From Lampris incognitus (lineage: Eukaryota; Chordata; Actinopteri; Lampriformes; Lampridae), in assembly GCF_029633865.1 (NCBI RefSeq), contig NC_079214.1:25776373-25840372 (forward strand): a stretch of DNA of 64,000 nt, in the 5' to 3' direction. Under the pieces are notes generated by a model. That model saw nothing but the letters and a program-made list of their open reading frames with translations. It ran no database searches and was not told the DNA's origin. Below are positions 1 to 62,411 of the stretch, one piece after another. A program made the position numbers and the translations under genes. How positions within the stretch are numbered: position 1 is the first letter of the stretch; the number at the start of each line of letters is the position of its first letter.

Positions 1-595
1 CACAAATATACCTTCACAAATGTAATCAAAGCACTGCAGACTAAAATGACAGCGATTTTGTGACCACCAGACTCAACACAAAGGAGTGTCTGCTGCTCAG
101 GGTCAAATCAACCTGCAGACTGGTGTCATCCTACCTGTCTATACTGGCGGCGTGACTCTGACCACAGCATGCACCTTACACGGGACTCATTCAATTCTCT
201 CATGATGTGAAAAATGACTTCTTAGGGCCTACTGCTACATGACAGCATAACCTTTATTACACCCACAAGGTGAGGTCACGGTTTGCATGGAGGGAAGATA
301 TTAGCTCTTCTCAGGTGAAGACACTGATACAGGTTGGTCTTGGGTCCCGTTTGTACATGAATAAATGCAAGGCTGTTATGCCCTGTGAGGATGGGCAAGG
401 GTCGGCTACAGACTTATGTAAAAAAATTTTTTACACAGCTCCCTGGGCATAACTTGTACAGAACACGATCCATCATGGTCCATTGTGGGCACAATATCAT
501 CATTTTACAGGAATGTTTCACGACAAGTGTTCAACTATGAATAGCGCATTGGGTATCAAGCTTGAAGCGCTATATAAATGTAATCTATTATTATC

Positions 596-633
<38 letters not shown>

Positions 634-3060
634 TTTTTGTTATGGATATTGAGCAGCAAATAAACCCACCTATTCTTATGGATCAGGATGAAGTGTTGTA
701 TTCCAGAAAAAAAAAGATGTTATAGGCTCTTCACCTGCGAGCTCTTTATGGAGGAGCCATTCCATATAACTTCTCCAATCTTTTGATGCTTTCAACAACA
801 AAATATCTCCAAAACTACTTTTTATACGTTACAGAGCTATGTTGTTCTCATCATTATCTTTGTAAGCGTTTCACAGTATTGTGGTTTGTGCCCCCCCCCC
901 CCTCCAGCCACATAATAGCTGCAGCACCTCTGCTGAATGAGTGATCCCAGAGCTGGATGAAGGACACAGCATCACATATGAAGTCTCTGAAGCCAAGTCT
1001 CCGCTGCATTTAAAATGTCGTCTAAGAGTGCAGCTTTAACTGTAGTGCGTTTATCCTTATGGTAGTACGTAAGGGCACATGTGGGTATCCATCATTTCAT
1101 GGGACTAGAGTGACAAACAAGTGCGGCAAGTAGCACAAGGCCATATAACCAGGACATAACGTTAGTAGAAGATAAACTTGTCTATGCCCAAAAGTATGAT
1201 AAGTGACATTCCATCATGTAAGTGTAACCATTATTATGCAGGAAACAGTAGCAGCAGTAGTAGCAGCATATCCAGACAACCATTAGACTGTCAAAGGGCG
1301 ATGACTGAAGACATCCTAACGTCATCCTTACATCGATAGAGAGACTCCTGCTCCGCCAACATGTCTTGATCAACAAGAACCCTGATTAACAGCAGGACAT
1401 TGACTGACGCAAGCAGATTGTTCACTAGATTTGTAAAAGGTATAAAGAGAAGGGAGGCTTTTGTCTGTTTTTCGCTGACTCAGACTTTGTTGATACGTCA
1501 ATAAAAGTTTTATTTTGAAGGATCCTCTTCTCATTGATTTTTTTTGCAATTTCTCTGTATCACTGGCCACCACATCCTTTTGCTTGTTGAGTATCTCAGC
1601 GCTCGTGGACGTCTGCTCCTAAATTCTAAACACGCGCACGCTCATGCACGCACAAGCGCGCACGCACACACACGACTCGAGTAGCTTTGTTTTGACATGG
1701 CTGGGAGAGTGAATATGATCAACTAAGAAGAGTCATGGTTTCCACTAAAAAAAACTACATTTTTCCTCCACACGATGGCGCTGTCTTCCTTTGGAAGGAC
1801 CTTCTTGTCTGCAGCCCACGCATCGTCTGAGTGAGGAGGAAAGCTGTCTGCCAATACTGGAATAATTATGGGTTTAATTCCATGGCTACCACATATTATT
1901 TGAAGGTAGAAAATCAAATAACTGTATATGAGTCTAATTTCATCCAGCAAGATGTCAGTGAGGGCCAGAATGATGTGTGTGTGTGTGTGTGTGTGGGGGG
2001 GGGGATAAACAGGTTCTAAAGTAGAGGGGTTACCTTGATCCCATTTAAACGGTTGTTTTTATGGAAAGAGTGAAAATGACTCGTAGTTAACAGTTAATAT
2101 TTGGCGCTGAGACCCTTCTCCCTTGGCTTTCCGTCGTCTGTCGCTTAGTTTCTGGTAAAGTAAGGAATGACTGTGTACTCAAACTATGCTGATGACTATT
2201 CCCGGGCCGTGGCCCTGGTCCTCCTCTGAGAGAGGCTTGGGAGGGTCTCACCCTTATTAATCACCCTCAGCACTGCGCGGCTTGTCAGACTGGCTTCAGG
2301 GAATTCCCAGATAATAGGAGAAAAGGATCCGAGCGAAGAAACCACATAGGAGACGGAGAAACACTGACATTAGTCAAAACATCCATGCGCAAATCTCCCC
2401 ACTTTACATCGAAATTGTCTTAGTGTGACCAGAGTTGACTGAAAAATTTTGCTCCCGATTTTTTTTCTCTTTTTCCTTTTTTTTGCAACCTTGAATTAGG
2501 TCACTTTTGAAACAGACTCCGGCTCAGACTCTCGATTCTGGCTGCTTAGACCAGAGCGGCTCCTGTCTACATCTGAACCCACTTGACTCAACATGCATAC
2601 TAAACAGCCACGCTAAACCCAACCTGGACGTGTTCACCTGCATCTGCTGCCAGCTTGATGCACAATATCTATCATGAGCCGAGACTGGTGCCATTATTTG
2701 CCTCGCCTCCGTTTTTTTCTCAGTCCAGATCGTCTCTGAGTCACTCGGGCCTCACCCAACGCAGCTCACCAAGAACAACAATGACATAGTGTGTGATGCC
2801 ATTCTCTCGGACACGTGTGGCCCGCTGTTGGTCATGTGCTGTCAAAACTGTGAGGTGGTTGTTTTTTTTTTCTTCCTGCAAATTGTGTGTTTTTATTTCC
2901 CCCTGACCCTTCATCAAGGGACAATGTCAGCGAGGTTTGTCAGCCTTGCAGGTGTTACTGACCAACCATTGTTGGGGGGATTACTCCCTAAATGTTAGCT
3001 TTTGTTAGCTGCACCAGCTTTTCACTAACCACCTCTCTTTGAATACTGTAATGATCACCG
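1..3060. other. upstream intergenic DNA, no gene seen
   Basis: No ORF with a recognisable domain. It holds an (ATT)n microsatellite at about 586-633, alternating purine-pyrimidine CG/CA sequence at about 1630-1675, and a short TG repeat with a G run at 1976-2004. Confidence 0.5.
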
Positions 3061-3079
3061 ATGAATAGGCTCGGTAGCC

Positions 3080-3180
3080 CTTGGCTAACGGGTAGGACCC
3101 CTTTAGTCTACTGGTAAACGTAGTCGCTTGCGGAGTGGGAGACATGGGTTCGCGTCCCTGCCGTGGCGGTTCCCGGGCTG
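3080..3180 (+). repeat. tRNA-like sequence, SINE head
   Basis: A stretch reading TTTAGTCTACTGGTAAAC followed about 40 nt later by ATGGGTTCGCGTCCC resembles pol III A and B boxes. There is no clean cloverleaf, so a SINE head is more likely than a working tRNA. Confidence 0.4.
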
Positions 3181-3256
3181 CCCCCCTAATTCGCTACAAT
3201 ACTAATGGTTGCTGATTACAGCAAAAAGGACATTGGCAAAAGAAGTTGCATGGGTC

Positions 3257-3640
3257 CGGGTGGCATGGTGGTCTATTCTGTTGCCTACCGACACGGGGAT
3301 CGCCGGTTCAAATCCCCGTGTTACCTCTGGCTTGGTCGGGCGTTGTCCATGTCTGCGGGTGGAAAGGCGGATGTGGGTATGTATCCTGGTCGCTGCACTA
3401 GCGCCTCCTCTGGTTGGTTGGCCGGCCCGCCTGTTCGAGGGGAACTGGGGGGGAATAGCGTGATCTTCCCACGCGCTACGTCCTCCTGGTGAAACTCCTC
3501 ACTGTCAGGTGAAAAGAAGCGACTGGCGACTCCACGTGTATCGGAGGAGGCATGTGGTAGTCTGCAGCCCTCCCCGGATCGGCAGAGGGGGTGGAAGAAT
3601 GGGTTAATTGGCCAAGTACAATTGGGGAGAAAAGAAGGGG
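3257..3640 (+). repeat. tRNA-derived SINE, family 1, copy 1
   Basis: The head has GGTGGCATGGTGGTCTATTC and a B-box-like GGTTCAAATCCCC. The body contains GGTGAAACTCCTCACTG and the tail AATTGGCCAAGTACAATTGG. The same order recurs at 25305-25735 (+), 62412-62850 (-) and 63873-64000 (+), which establishes a dispersed family. Confidence 0.8.
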
Positions 3641-3889
3641 GGGGCATTTGCATGGATACTGTTAATGGCTTCGATTACCTACAGTTTCCCAAAGTGTGTC
3701 TACATTACTACGGTAATTAATATCTGTAGATTAATATCTATATATAAAGATATAGATTCTATATATAAAGAATCTATATATAAAGATAGATGTAGGAAAG
3801 AAACTTTAATGCATTTCAGTACAAGCTTGTTTCGTATGTCACGCACTCATCAGCTGCCAATGTGATTCATATATATATATATATATATA

Positions 3890-4101
3890 TAATCCAGTGA
3901 GTCAAGTAAATTCTTTATGAAACAGTACAAGCCTGTTTCATGCTGTAAGCAATCATCAGCCGATAAATAAACAAGCTGTCAATAAATAAATAACCTGTCA
4001 ATAAAGCTACGCGAGTAACTTTATTGACAGCTGACGATTACTTATGGCATGAAACAGGCTTGTACTGTCTAATAAAGAATTCACTTGACTCACTGGATTA
4101 T
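3890..4101. mobile_element. palindromic MITE-like element, copy 1
   Basis: Arms begin AATCCAGTGAGTCAAG and share ACAGTACAAGCCTGTTTCATG with their inverted partner. The element sits in a TA-rich target. The shared arm sequence recurs at 26460-26617, and a degenerate single arm lies at about 3806-3870. Confidence 0.75.
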
Positions 4102-4567
4102 ATATATATGCTGATGCTGAACTGATGTTGCCAAATTTACGACAACCATCATAAAATTCTGTCAAGAACTGGTCATTTCTTGGTCACCCTAATGTGCGCA
4201 GCTCCAGGGAACGATGCTTAGGTCACTGTCACTGTCCTCGAGCCTAACGGCTTAACTTGTTTCTCACCCACTTAACATTTCAGTATGTGCACAGGAGCAA
4301 ATGTGTGTGTTGGCTCTATTGCTGGGGGATTAAGCGAGGGTAGTCAGTTGTAAAAAGGGATTTGGATCTCTCGGCTAAAATTGGACGTAGGAAGTATGAA
4401 ATGACAATGAGATATCTTTTTTTTCCCCTCATGCATCTGGCTACCACAATTAATATAGACTATTAATGAGGCAAACCAGAAAAGTCTGGTTTCACATGCT
4501 TTGGATACGAATTGTAGGCTATGTACATGCGTAGAAATGATTGTGTTTATCCAGATATAACAGAGAA

Positions 4568-4912
4568 AGGAAGCAAGAAGGTCCTGGGTTCGAGCCCCAA
4601 GATAGTCCAACCTTGGGGGTCGTCCCGGGTCATCCTCTGTGTGGAGTTTGCATGTTCTCCCCGTGTCTGCGTGGTTTTCCTCCGGGTGCTCCGGTTTCCT
4701 CCCTCAGTCCAGACATGTAGGTCAGGTGAATCGGAGGAACTAAATTGTCCCTTGGTGTGAAAGTGTGTGTGTGAGTGTCAGCCCTGTGATGGCCTGGCGG
4801 CCTGTCCAGGGTGTCTCCCGGCTTGCCGCCCAATACTGCTGGGATAGGCTCCAGCATCCCGCGACCCTGAGAGCAGGATAAGCGGTTTGGATAATGGATG
4901 GATGGATGGAAC
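4568..4912 (+). repeat. dispersed SINE-like repeat, family 2, copy 1
   Basis: Begins AGCAAGAAGGTCCTGGGTTCGAGCCCC (B-box-like). It then has GTGGAGTTTGCATGTTCTCC, GATAGGCTCCAGCATCC and a GATAATGGATGGATGG tail, a very common teleost dispersed repeat. The A-box part is missing, so it is 5' truncated. Confidence 0.8.
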
Positions 4913-6041
4913 AAAGAAAGGTGTTTGGAACACATGCAGTGTTTTCCATTTATCCATTTCCAGCGTGATCGCTGGTTGAAAAGCAATATTATGTGCAGGT
5001 TACCAGTAGATAAACAAGAGAATAAAATAAAGTAATGAAATAATGCAAAATGATATAATTATTGCAGTGATGGACTCCAAACCTCAGCTGAGAGTATATC
5101 GCGTGATACGCCTGTAAATAAAGATTGAATGTAAACGTTAGTAAGTGAGAACTTCACTGGTTATATGCATTGCTAAAAAGATTATATTGCATCTGTGCAA
5201 TATAGCACAGATGTTTGCTGCTCAGCCTAACATTAGGCCCCTGAAGACAGAGAGAAGGAACACACTCGCTTAACCTTGATCGCTGCAGCCGTGTTTTGCA
5301 TGCACACGTTGGAGCATGTGTGTGCATTCCTCGAACCCAGCCAGCCTATCTCTGATAGGGATGATAATGACATAGATAGATTCCTCATTAGGTCCCTCAC
5401 CTTATAGTTTAGATTCAAACGATGAAGGAAAAGCATGAGACTTATCACATTCCTCTGCAGAATAAAGCGGAGAACCTCCGTCTATGAAAAGACACACACA
5501 GACACACACACACACACCCACGCACACATGCAAACACATATCAATGCACGCTAAGAAAGTGTTCCCAGAGACTGAATTGCCTCACAGAGACAATTAAAGT
5601 CATAAACAATGCTGACAATACAGGAGCGTGAAATTGTTCTACATTTCAACGTTATCGGAGTCAGAGTTCAGATCTCACAGGAAACCAAACTAGCCTTGGC
5701 CGCTGAACCATTCTGCTGTGGTTACTGATGTGCCAATATCGAGCTGGATGGTTATTAAAGGAAATGATCCCCTGTTTAATACAGTAAATCAAGCTCCAAA
5801 GTGATTAATTATTTGGATTTTTTTTTTGTTCTTTGTTCTATGTTTCTGTTAATTGAAGACAGGTCACCAACGATCGGGACTTGCCATATGGTTGACCGCT
5901 TACTCACGTCCTCAGACTCGAGGCTTTAGGCCCTGAGCTCAGCCACAGTCCTTGGCCCCTCTGGACCCTCAGCTTGGCATTGTCGCGGGAGCACTTGTTG
6001 GTGTATGGACTGAAGGAAGGACAAATTTAGGAGTTGAGAAA

Positions 6042-6150
<109 letters not shown>

Positions 6151-6477
6151 CATTAGTGCACATACGTGCACCATTTTCCTTTAAAACCAGACAGACTGGA
6201 GGAAAGGTTGTGTCCCCACGCATAGCATGGCCTAGAGTTCTTTCACCTCTCCAATCTTCCATCTTCCCACTTTATCACTGCTGTTTTGGAAACTAGGTCA
6301 ATTTCACTTCTTACTCAGCTAGCTGCAGTTCAAAGTGTGTGCGTGTGTGTGTGTGTCTGTGTGTGAGTGTGTGTGTGTGTGAGTGTGTGTGAGAGCCCAG
6401 CCATGCTGATCTGCCACTTGGCTAAGTATATTGCCTGGAAATGCTTGTGTTTTTATACTCTGGACCAGTGGATTGGA

Positions 6478-6539
<62 letters not shown>

Positions 6540-9500
6540 CTTGCACGCGTGCACGTATGTGTGTGTGCATGTCCATGTGCGTTGTGACGGTGATGATGAG
6601 AAGGTGGGGATTCCAGGACTCAGTTGTGGGAGACTCAAATCAAGAGTTTTCTGTTGGCCCACTTCAAAAGGCGACCATTTCCTCAGCGGTTTTCCCCCTT
6701 TCTTTCTCCATTCCTCTGCCATTCCCTCACTCTATGCACCCACCGTACACGCTGCTTTTCCTTTGGAGTTTTAAAAGGGCTGAGATCGAAAGTTGGACCC
6801 TGACAAACTCCGGGAGAGATGAATCAGTGACTCATTGTCATGCTCAACTTCCTCTCAGTGCTGCTCACTCCTTCACATCATCCCTACCTTTTCATCGGTC
6901 CGTGTTGACAACCCCCCCCCTCTGTCTGCCGACGTCCTCATCGCTCCTTCCTCGATGCACTCCTTTGCTCGTCTCATATTATTAGAGCCTTCCTTCCTCT
7001 GTTAATTATAAAGTTGCTCTTTTTTGTTGTGGTGAAGTCGGACTTTATTTACGCTGCTGAAGTAGATGGCATAACACACTCAGCTCGGTACTCGTGCACT
7101 GTGTACATTTGTATATTTATCTATGCGTCTATTTGCATGGAGTGTGTTTATGGGTTTCTACATCTGCGCTAAGTGTCTCTCGCAGATGGCGGCTGTGAAG
7201 CCCTGGCGGGAAAACTCAGCGGGGAATGTTTTCCATCCCTAAGATGGTCAGATTTGTGTGGGGCACACCAACGCCGAATAAATCACATGTTGAGGGTAGA
7301 TAAGTGGGCAGATAGACCAGACTGGAAGGACGATTCTAACCCAAAGTACTAATCACTGTGCCCCTGAGGATACATCCTCTGAATGAATCTGCATGTACAC
7401 GTGTGTGCATGTGTGCATTTGCATGCGTGTGCATATGCATCTATGACTGTCTGCATGTGCGCAGCGTTTGCGCGTTTGCGTGTGCTATTGTTCATTTTGC
7501 ATGTGTCAGGCAGATCCCCGAATACGGATGCACGTAAAACCCCCTTCAAACCTGAGTATGCGCGTGACCTCCTGGGTGGTCACGCGCATGTGAAGACTGT
7601 CACCGACATGTACCGTCACACAGATACAAGTGTGTGAAGCAGGCTTGTTGAACAGAGCCGAGAGCGAGGGGATGGATGTTTATCTGAATTAGAGTCAGAT
7701 GGTCGGATGGAATGGTAAAATGGAGACCGGAGGAGGACCGTAAGACTGTAAGATCTCACTTCTTTTGTGGAGTGGGGATGGGGATGGACGCGTATGTGAG
7801 GGTGGGGGCTGGGGGTGGGGGCACGTGATGTTCTGTTTCTTTGGCAAAGGATAAAGCCAGAGGCAGAGCATAGTTGAAGACCATCCAGCGCGATAGTCAT
7901 TAAACTCTACTCCCAGGATGCTCGGAGAGATGACTCATACTGACCACTTGATGGTCCTCGCCTCTTCATCACTGTTGTTTAAAGAAGCCTCCATGCTGTG
8001 CTGGGACGTCACCAGTTACAGAGTGGTATGATACAAAACATTGTGCGTTTGTGTTTTGGGGATTTGTTTCCTCTAAGAAATTAGTTCATGCATGGCTCAT
8101 GGATACCTGGGACTGGTGGAAAATGATCCTTGTAAGGAAGAAAGACTCCTCAGAGCTTCATGGTGGTTATGCTTGATTTTGTGCTCAAGATCTGCACTGA
8201 ATGTGTGTGTGCTGTGTGATACTGAAGAAGACCATATGTGATAATAGAAGGCCCAGCCCAGCAGATGATTAAATTCCAACACTATTATTTTCACGACAAA
8301 GAAGATAGAGGTCAGACCCCCCCCCCAAAAAAAATCACAGACAAACCTATCAAACACACATACAAACACATACACACGCGCGCGAGCGCGTGCGCGCAAG
8401 ACAGCCACAAAGGAAGGGGGGGGGGAGAGGACTCATTCTGCTTGAGCTCATTTTCTTGAAATATTTCACATGAATATTGGCAGCAGTTGTGCTGCAGAAG
8501 ACAAAAGGAAATGAACCATGGCTGGTGGAGCCAAAGACAACACACAGTGTGAGAAAGTCTCGCTACAGTTGCTGCTCTCAGCACAGCTAGAGACGATCTC
8601 AATCTGAGCTATTAAGAACTGTCTCGGGTATATATGGGACATATAGGCATAATAAATATGCGTCGGGGAGACAGGTTATGGGGGCTAAACAATGCAATAT
8701 GTCGCTACGTCTTGACGCACCGACCATGGGCTGATCGAGTACAGCGGGGGGATTTTCAGCATCTGAAGGTCTGCCGATGCCAGTCTGGGAATATGTAGAC
8801 ACAGCTAGCGACCACGAGTGTTTAACTGTTTCATCGTTAAGCCAACTTTTGTCTCAGTCGCGCTATTTTGGGGGCTTTGAAGTTCAGCCATTTCAGGACT
8901 CAGGAGTAAACATTGCCTAAAATGAAACCTTTACTCACTTACCAACGGTAGAGGGATTAAAAGAGCGCAGGATGGATTGAGACATAGAGGAAGGGGTGGA
9001 ACAGGAGGGCAGGGGGCGGTGTCTTACTATTAAAAAAATCAGTTCTGTCAGGGAAGAGAAGAGGGCAACCTTGCTCTGTTTGGCACAGCGTTTCTCCTGC
9101 TCTTTATCACGTCGATAAGAGCCCTGAGTTTAAGTAAAGCTACTAGATGCGTAGCAACAAGCTTGCAGCAGAGCACTTGAGCCAAAAACTCTTGCGTGAC
9201 GTGACAAGTGCCACTCGGCAAATATGGGATGAGTTTGTTTGTGCACATATGTGTGTGTTTCTATGTGATGCATGTATTTGTTGTGCCCATACAGTGTGGC
9301 TGTGAACTTGCTGGCACTTCAGCATGGATCATCGCAAATGATGCAGGACGTATGCCTTGACTGGACTGACACACGCGCGCGCACACACCCACACAAGTAC
9401 ACACACGCGCGCACAAACTCACAAACGTAGACCTACACTGTAACAGGTAAAGGGATTAACCAACATCACTCATGGTTTCATAGCGTGCAGCAGACAAGCC

Positions 9501-11445
9501 AAAGAAGGGAAGGATGAAATAGGGAAACTTTGGAGAGCATACAGAGATTTGTCACTGGCCACCAAGAGGCTGCTTTCCACATTGTGTTTATATTGTTTGT
9601 GCACTATTGTCACTTCCCCCCGGCTCCCCATCCTCAAACACACCAAAAAAATGATTTCCCCAGATCCCAACCCCAACCCCAAATGTCACACCCAGGTCAC
9701 GCGTTTGCAGAAGGTGATCTCAGTTCCCTTGTTCTCCCACCAAGGGAGTCGGGCTGGGAGGGGCTGCCCTACTGTCAAAATAATCATCCATTCCAACCAA
9801 CAGTGGCCACTTGTGCTCACTGCCTTTCACCAAAACCCCGTCATTCCTCTATTCCTTGACCCGGTTTCATCTCTTCCCCAGAGTTTGCTCTCCTCTTCCC
9901 TGAGATCGCCTTCAAATTCTCCCGCTGACACTCGTATTCCTCTTACTCATCCCAGGACCCATCTCTCTCCCCTCCCCTGGACCACCCCCCTCTACCCATC
10001 CCCCCACCCCCTCTGCCCTCTTGTCTGGATGCTCCATTCCTTCGTAGACATCCATCTTCGCACCATTACCAGTAAACATACCCACATTCGGCCTCTGTGC
10101 CAGATGAAATACTACACAAGGCAGAACACCTGCCAGAGCCGCTCAGACAAACCACTGCCAATGCTTTCCCAACAGGAGTATGGGAATTCCCTCCTGACGC
10201 TTGTTTAATACGAGAGGCTCTAAGCGAATTAAAAAAAAAAGGTCTTGTACAAAGTTTTGTCATGCCCTATAATCGCCGAAGAGGCAATTCTACAGTGATC
10301 ATGTAGTATTTCACAGCCGAAGTGACACATAATCCAGTTTGCCTGTAATCCAATTGTAAACATTTGATTCATACACACACTATCAGCACATGAGATTTGA
10401 TAAAACGTTGATTGATGCAGTGTTTGGACATCCCAGCAGGCAAATGTGAAAGGAAGGAGGGGAGGACACGAGAGTCTAATGCATGGGAATGAAGAGGATA
10501 GCAACATATGGGAAGGATGGGAGGTTCCTTCTGTTATACATTCGTTAGTATACTGGAAGAGCGAAGCCAGACTGACGGACTACATATGCTGGGTGGGGCA
10601 CTACGAGACATGAGGTAGTTTGTAAATTATTCACGGATTTAGCGAGAATTTGTCAGAGGGTTGCATAAATTTGAACAGCGCTGCACGAATATAAACCCAT
10701 ACGAAAGGCTTAATGTGTATACAGTATATATTCACAGGAGTCAGCTGTCATCATTTCCCAGTTTTTCTTCTTCTTCTTCTTCTTATGTTAATAGGTGCGC
10801 AACGTTTAAAATGCTGAGACTGGACAACTGTTTTTACCATACCTAAAAAATGTCTCATAGTTTTATTCATAACACCATTACAGAGATGCAGACATGTGTA
10901 AAACGCTGTCTCTGACTTTGGAGCCAAGCCACCGCGTCTTGAATGTAACTTAGATAGTCCCTGGCTCTCTTAGTGCCTAAATTGCTGAACATAATTTACA
11001 CTGGTATTTTTTCGTATCGCGAGAGCGGAACAAAAAAAAAATTGGGAGAGAAAGTTGAGTAGGGCAGGGATGGGGGAAAGAGCTCGTCTGTGAGAGAGTG
11101 AAGGAGAAAGAGGGAGAGAAAGAAGTTTTGCTATTCTCATCCTCTGGAATGCATCAACGCCTCTAACATATCCATGCAAAATCAACACACAGCTGGATGC
11201 GCAGGGTTCCACCAAAGAAGCTACGATGCGCATCTTTTTATAACACTTCGTCGAACAGTTTGACTGGCTCGTCTGAGTTTGAAAAAACGATTTTATTGCA
11301 AACTTTCACCCAGGAAAAGCTGCAAGTTGAGTCTGCAAGACCAGAGTTTTAAGTCCTCTGTCGGGTCTGAGGCGTATCTCCTGCTCGGGAGAGAAGGTAA
11401 AGTATAACCACGCACACTCGCAGGCAAATTTGCACGCCGCCCTTT

Positions 11446-11504
11446 ATATATATATATATACATATTTATAATATATATATATATATATGCACATATATAC
11501 ATAT

Positions 11505-11571
<67 letters not shown>
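11446..11571. repeat. (TA)n microsatellite upstream of fbn1
   Basis: About 125 bp of TA with two CATATTTATA-type interruptions, ending about 310 bp before the fbn1 start codon. Confidence 0.95.
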
Positions 11572-11576
<5 letters not shown>

Positions 11577-11879
11577 CAAACCACACCAACTATGAGCTTT
11601 AATGATTCCCAACACATCGATAGTTCAACTTTACACTTTTCCTTCATGTCACATCAGCTATCCCCTTACGGTGCAGCAGAAGTTGAAGTTGTTTTTCCAT
11701 TGTGTGCGCAGCATCTCCTGCAAGCTCCTCTACGTCCCCCCCCCCCCCCGAATTTGATTGTTTTGCAGCTTTGACTCGAGGCTGCGCAGAGGGCGTTTGA
11801 GGTAGAACGGCAGACCTGTTCAGAGAAAGGCTCATTTTGGTCTCACCAAACGCGGAAGCTCGAAAACTTTGGAGTAGAG

Positions 11880-60036
<48,157 letters not shown>

Positions 60037-61835
60037 GTATGACACACTCACACATACACTGTCTATCCTTTCCTCCTCACTTTGTAAACATTGCTATAAA
60101 GAAGTGCTGTGTAAATATAATAATACATCTCGATATCCTACCTCACCTCTTAACACACGCATACATATACAGATGATCTCTTCTTCTTTAGCTCTTGCCC
60201 GGGGACAGTGAATTGGTTAGGAAATTGAGTCAAGCTGTTAAGGCCCATGTTAAACAGAGGACAGATGAAGAAAGAGAAGGAAAAGAAAACGTGAGTAGAA
60301 GGAGAAAGAAATATTGGGCCCTGTTATCCTTTAGACAATACTGCCACTCATTTTACCTCAGTATGTGTTTGCTGTAGTCTGTTGCTACCCTAACACAGCT
60401 CAGCTCAGACACGGAGACAGCTCCGTAACTTTGTCCAGAGGAGCACAACTCAGATGTGGTCAGTTTTTCTTTGAGGACAAATACTTGCCAAATCCCCTGA
60501 TGACGGGCGCGAGAGACTGAAAGGGAAAGGGAAAGATGAGAGAGCAGGGAGATTGGAGGGAAGGGAGATTGGAAGAGGGGGGGGGTAAATGAGAAGGATG
60601 TTTGAGACAGAGGAGCAGAGGGCAAAGATCAGAAGGAGCCATGAGGGCATGCGGTAAAGGAGAAAGATACAGTGATTAGGAGGGTTTGAACAATTGCCTT
60701 TTTTAATTTATTTTTTTCATTAATAGAGAGCAAACTCTGGTCTCCGCTCTTGATAGTCTAAGGTTACAATACTGTCTTTAAGGCCCAAACACTCTGAAAT
60801 CAATTATTGATATGTTTCATTTGACATCCCTCATTTGATGCTTCTATGGCGCAGAGTAGGCCATGACAAAAGTCATTTGCAGCAACAGAAACCCACAAAA
60901 ACGACTGTTTTAGTCTCTGGATCCTCTGTTAACGCTCCAAAATTGAAGCAGTTTGACATGCCAATTAATGCTTTTGCCTCTGATGCTTCTTCTGCCTTTG
61001 CAGTCAACATTTCAGCTGGTCTGCTGGGTTGTGGACACAGAGACTTTATTCCCTATTTCTCTACCCATTGATATAAGTAAAAAGAGGCAATTTGCAAGAT
61101 TAAAAACACATCATTAGGACATGGTTCAGACAATCTTAATGAAGGACACGCTATGAGAGAAGCTTTCTGGTGCACCATGTGTAATTAATGATAAACTAGA
61201 AGAGTGCACTCAGTAGAGTGCAGATTCCTGCCAGGCATATCTCCCCCTCTCTGGTGCTTAGACTTGGCGACAAACCACCCCTTTTTTCACCTACTGGGAG
61301 AAGGGAAAATACAGAGGCACTGCCTGCATATCTCCCCTTCTCCGGTGCTTGGACTTAGACGAAAAACCAGCTGAGGAGTTACCACTCAATTGCAGTATAA
61401 AACAGGTTTTTCAGAGGTTTTGAATCACCGCAACTACGAGAGGTTCTTGATCATACAGTCACAACTGTGCACAAAAATTATTAGGCTGACAGGTCCAGTA
61501 GTATGCGAGATTAGCAGCGGACAGATACACACATACACGGACAGAAAACCCAGTGTTTTTCCTGCCATTATAAGACTTTTGCACAGTGCCCAAGTCAATT
61601 GAATGTGAAATACAGAAAAAAAAGTTAAGTATGCAGCGTTCAAGATTACCTAACAAAAACATTTTGCCCGTCAGTTTGTGGATGCGTAGCCTCCTAGGCG
61701 GACCCTTGCATGAATTCAACCAATGTACTTGCCAAAAATAAAAGTTTTGCTGTGTGACCATTTTCGTCTAAGTTAACCCTAACACTGGCTTTGTTTTTAT
61801 AATATAATAAAGCTGAATAAACCGTTTACGGCGCG

Positions 61836-62012
61836 CATGCGCAACTCAGGTAATTTGCCTGACTCAGATCAGGCAACAAGACTATGCAACACTTCCCGTT
61901 TTGACTGCAATTTAGAGGAAATTGTTCCTTTATAATTTCAAAATTCTTTTAATAACATTTGATCATGTTGCGGCCCAATCCGAGTCAACCATAGATGAGT
62001 TGCGCATGCACA
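61836..62012. repeat. diverged inverted repeat in intron 35
   Basis: Left GCATGCGCAACTCA and right TGAGTTGCGCATGC are perfect inverted copies, and the next about 30 bp inward (CTGACTCAGATCAGGC against CGAGTCAACC reversed) match partially. A MITE remnant is possible. Confidence 0.5.
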
Positions 62013-62411
62013 TGGTTGGCTTGGATCGGGCAGCGACAGAGAGCAGCGTTGGTAGAGCGAGCTAGAGAGTGAATTAAGAGAAGGAGCGGCAATGGCGAGA
62101 ACAAACTTTTTTTTTCGTTTTTCAGTAATACATGTTCTCTTGTCAGGAGAATTTGTTCTCCTTTTACTCACAAAGAGCAATATAATGTCCTTAGGCTTCC
62201 ATCCCTGCCTGCTCTACTATTGCCTTCAGATGAGAGTTGAGTTGTGAATTTGTGGTTTTGATGTGGGAAGAGGAGCATATGATATACGTGGCGTTCAAAG
62301 TCAAAATTGTGAGAACACTAGGCAACTGGGCAAAATTGTGAAGCCCTAGAGGCTAACGATTTAGCTAATGCTACCTAACAGTTAATGAGTCCATTTCTTT
62401 TTTTCTTCTTG

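Noticed and set aside
3257..3330. Working tRNA gene at the SINE head
   Set aside because: The B box is present but no complete cloverleaf forms, and the same head occurs in several copies with the same body.
9549..10208. 219-codon open frame upstream of fbn1
   Set aside because: Pro/Ser-rich because of C-rich DNA, with no recognisable domain, no splice partner and an overlapping open frame of similar size. It reads as chance.
60195..60377. Next fibrillin exon or a separate gene after cbEGF23
   Set aside because: The 60-codon frame is Lys/Arg/Glu-rich with no cysteines and no acceptor in the fibrillin phase.
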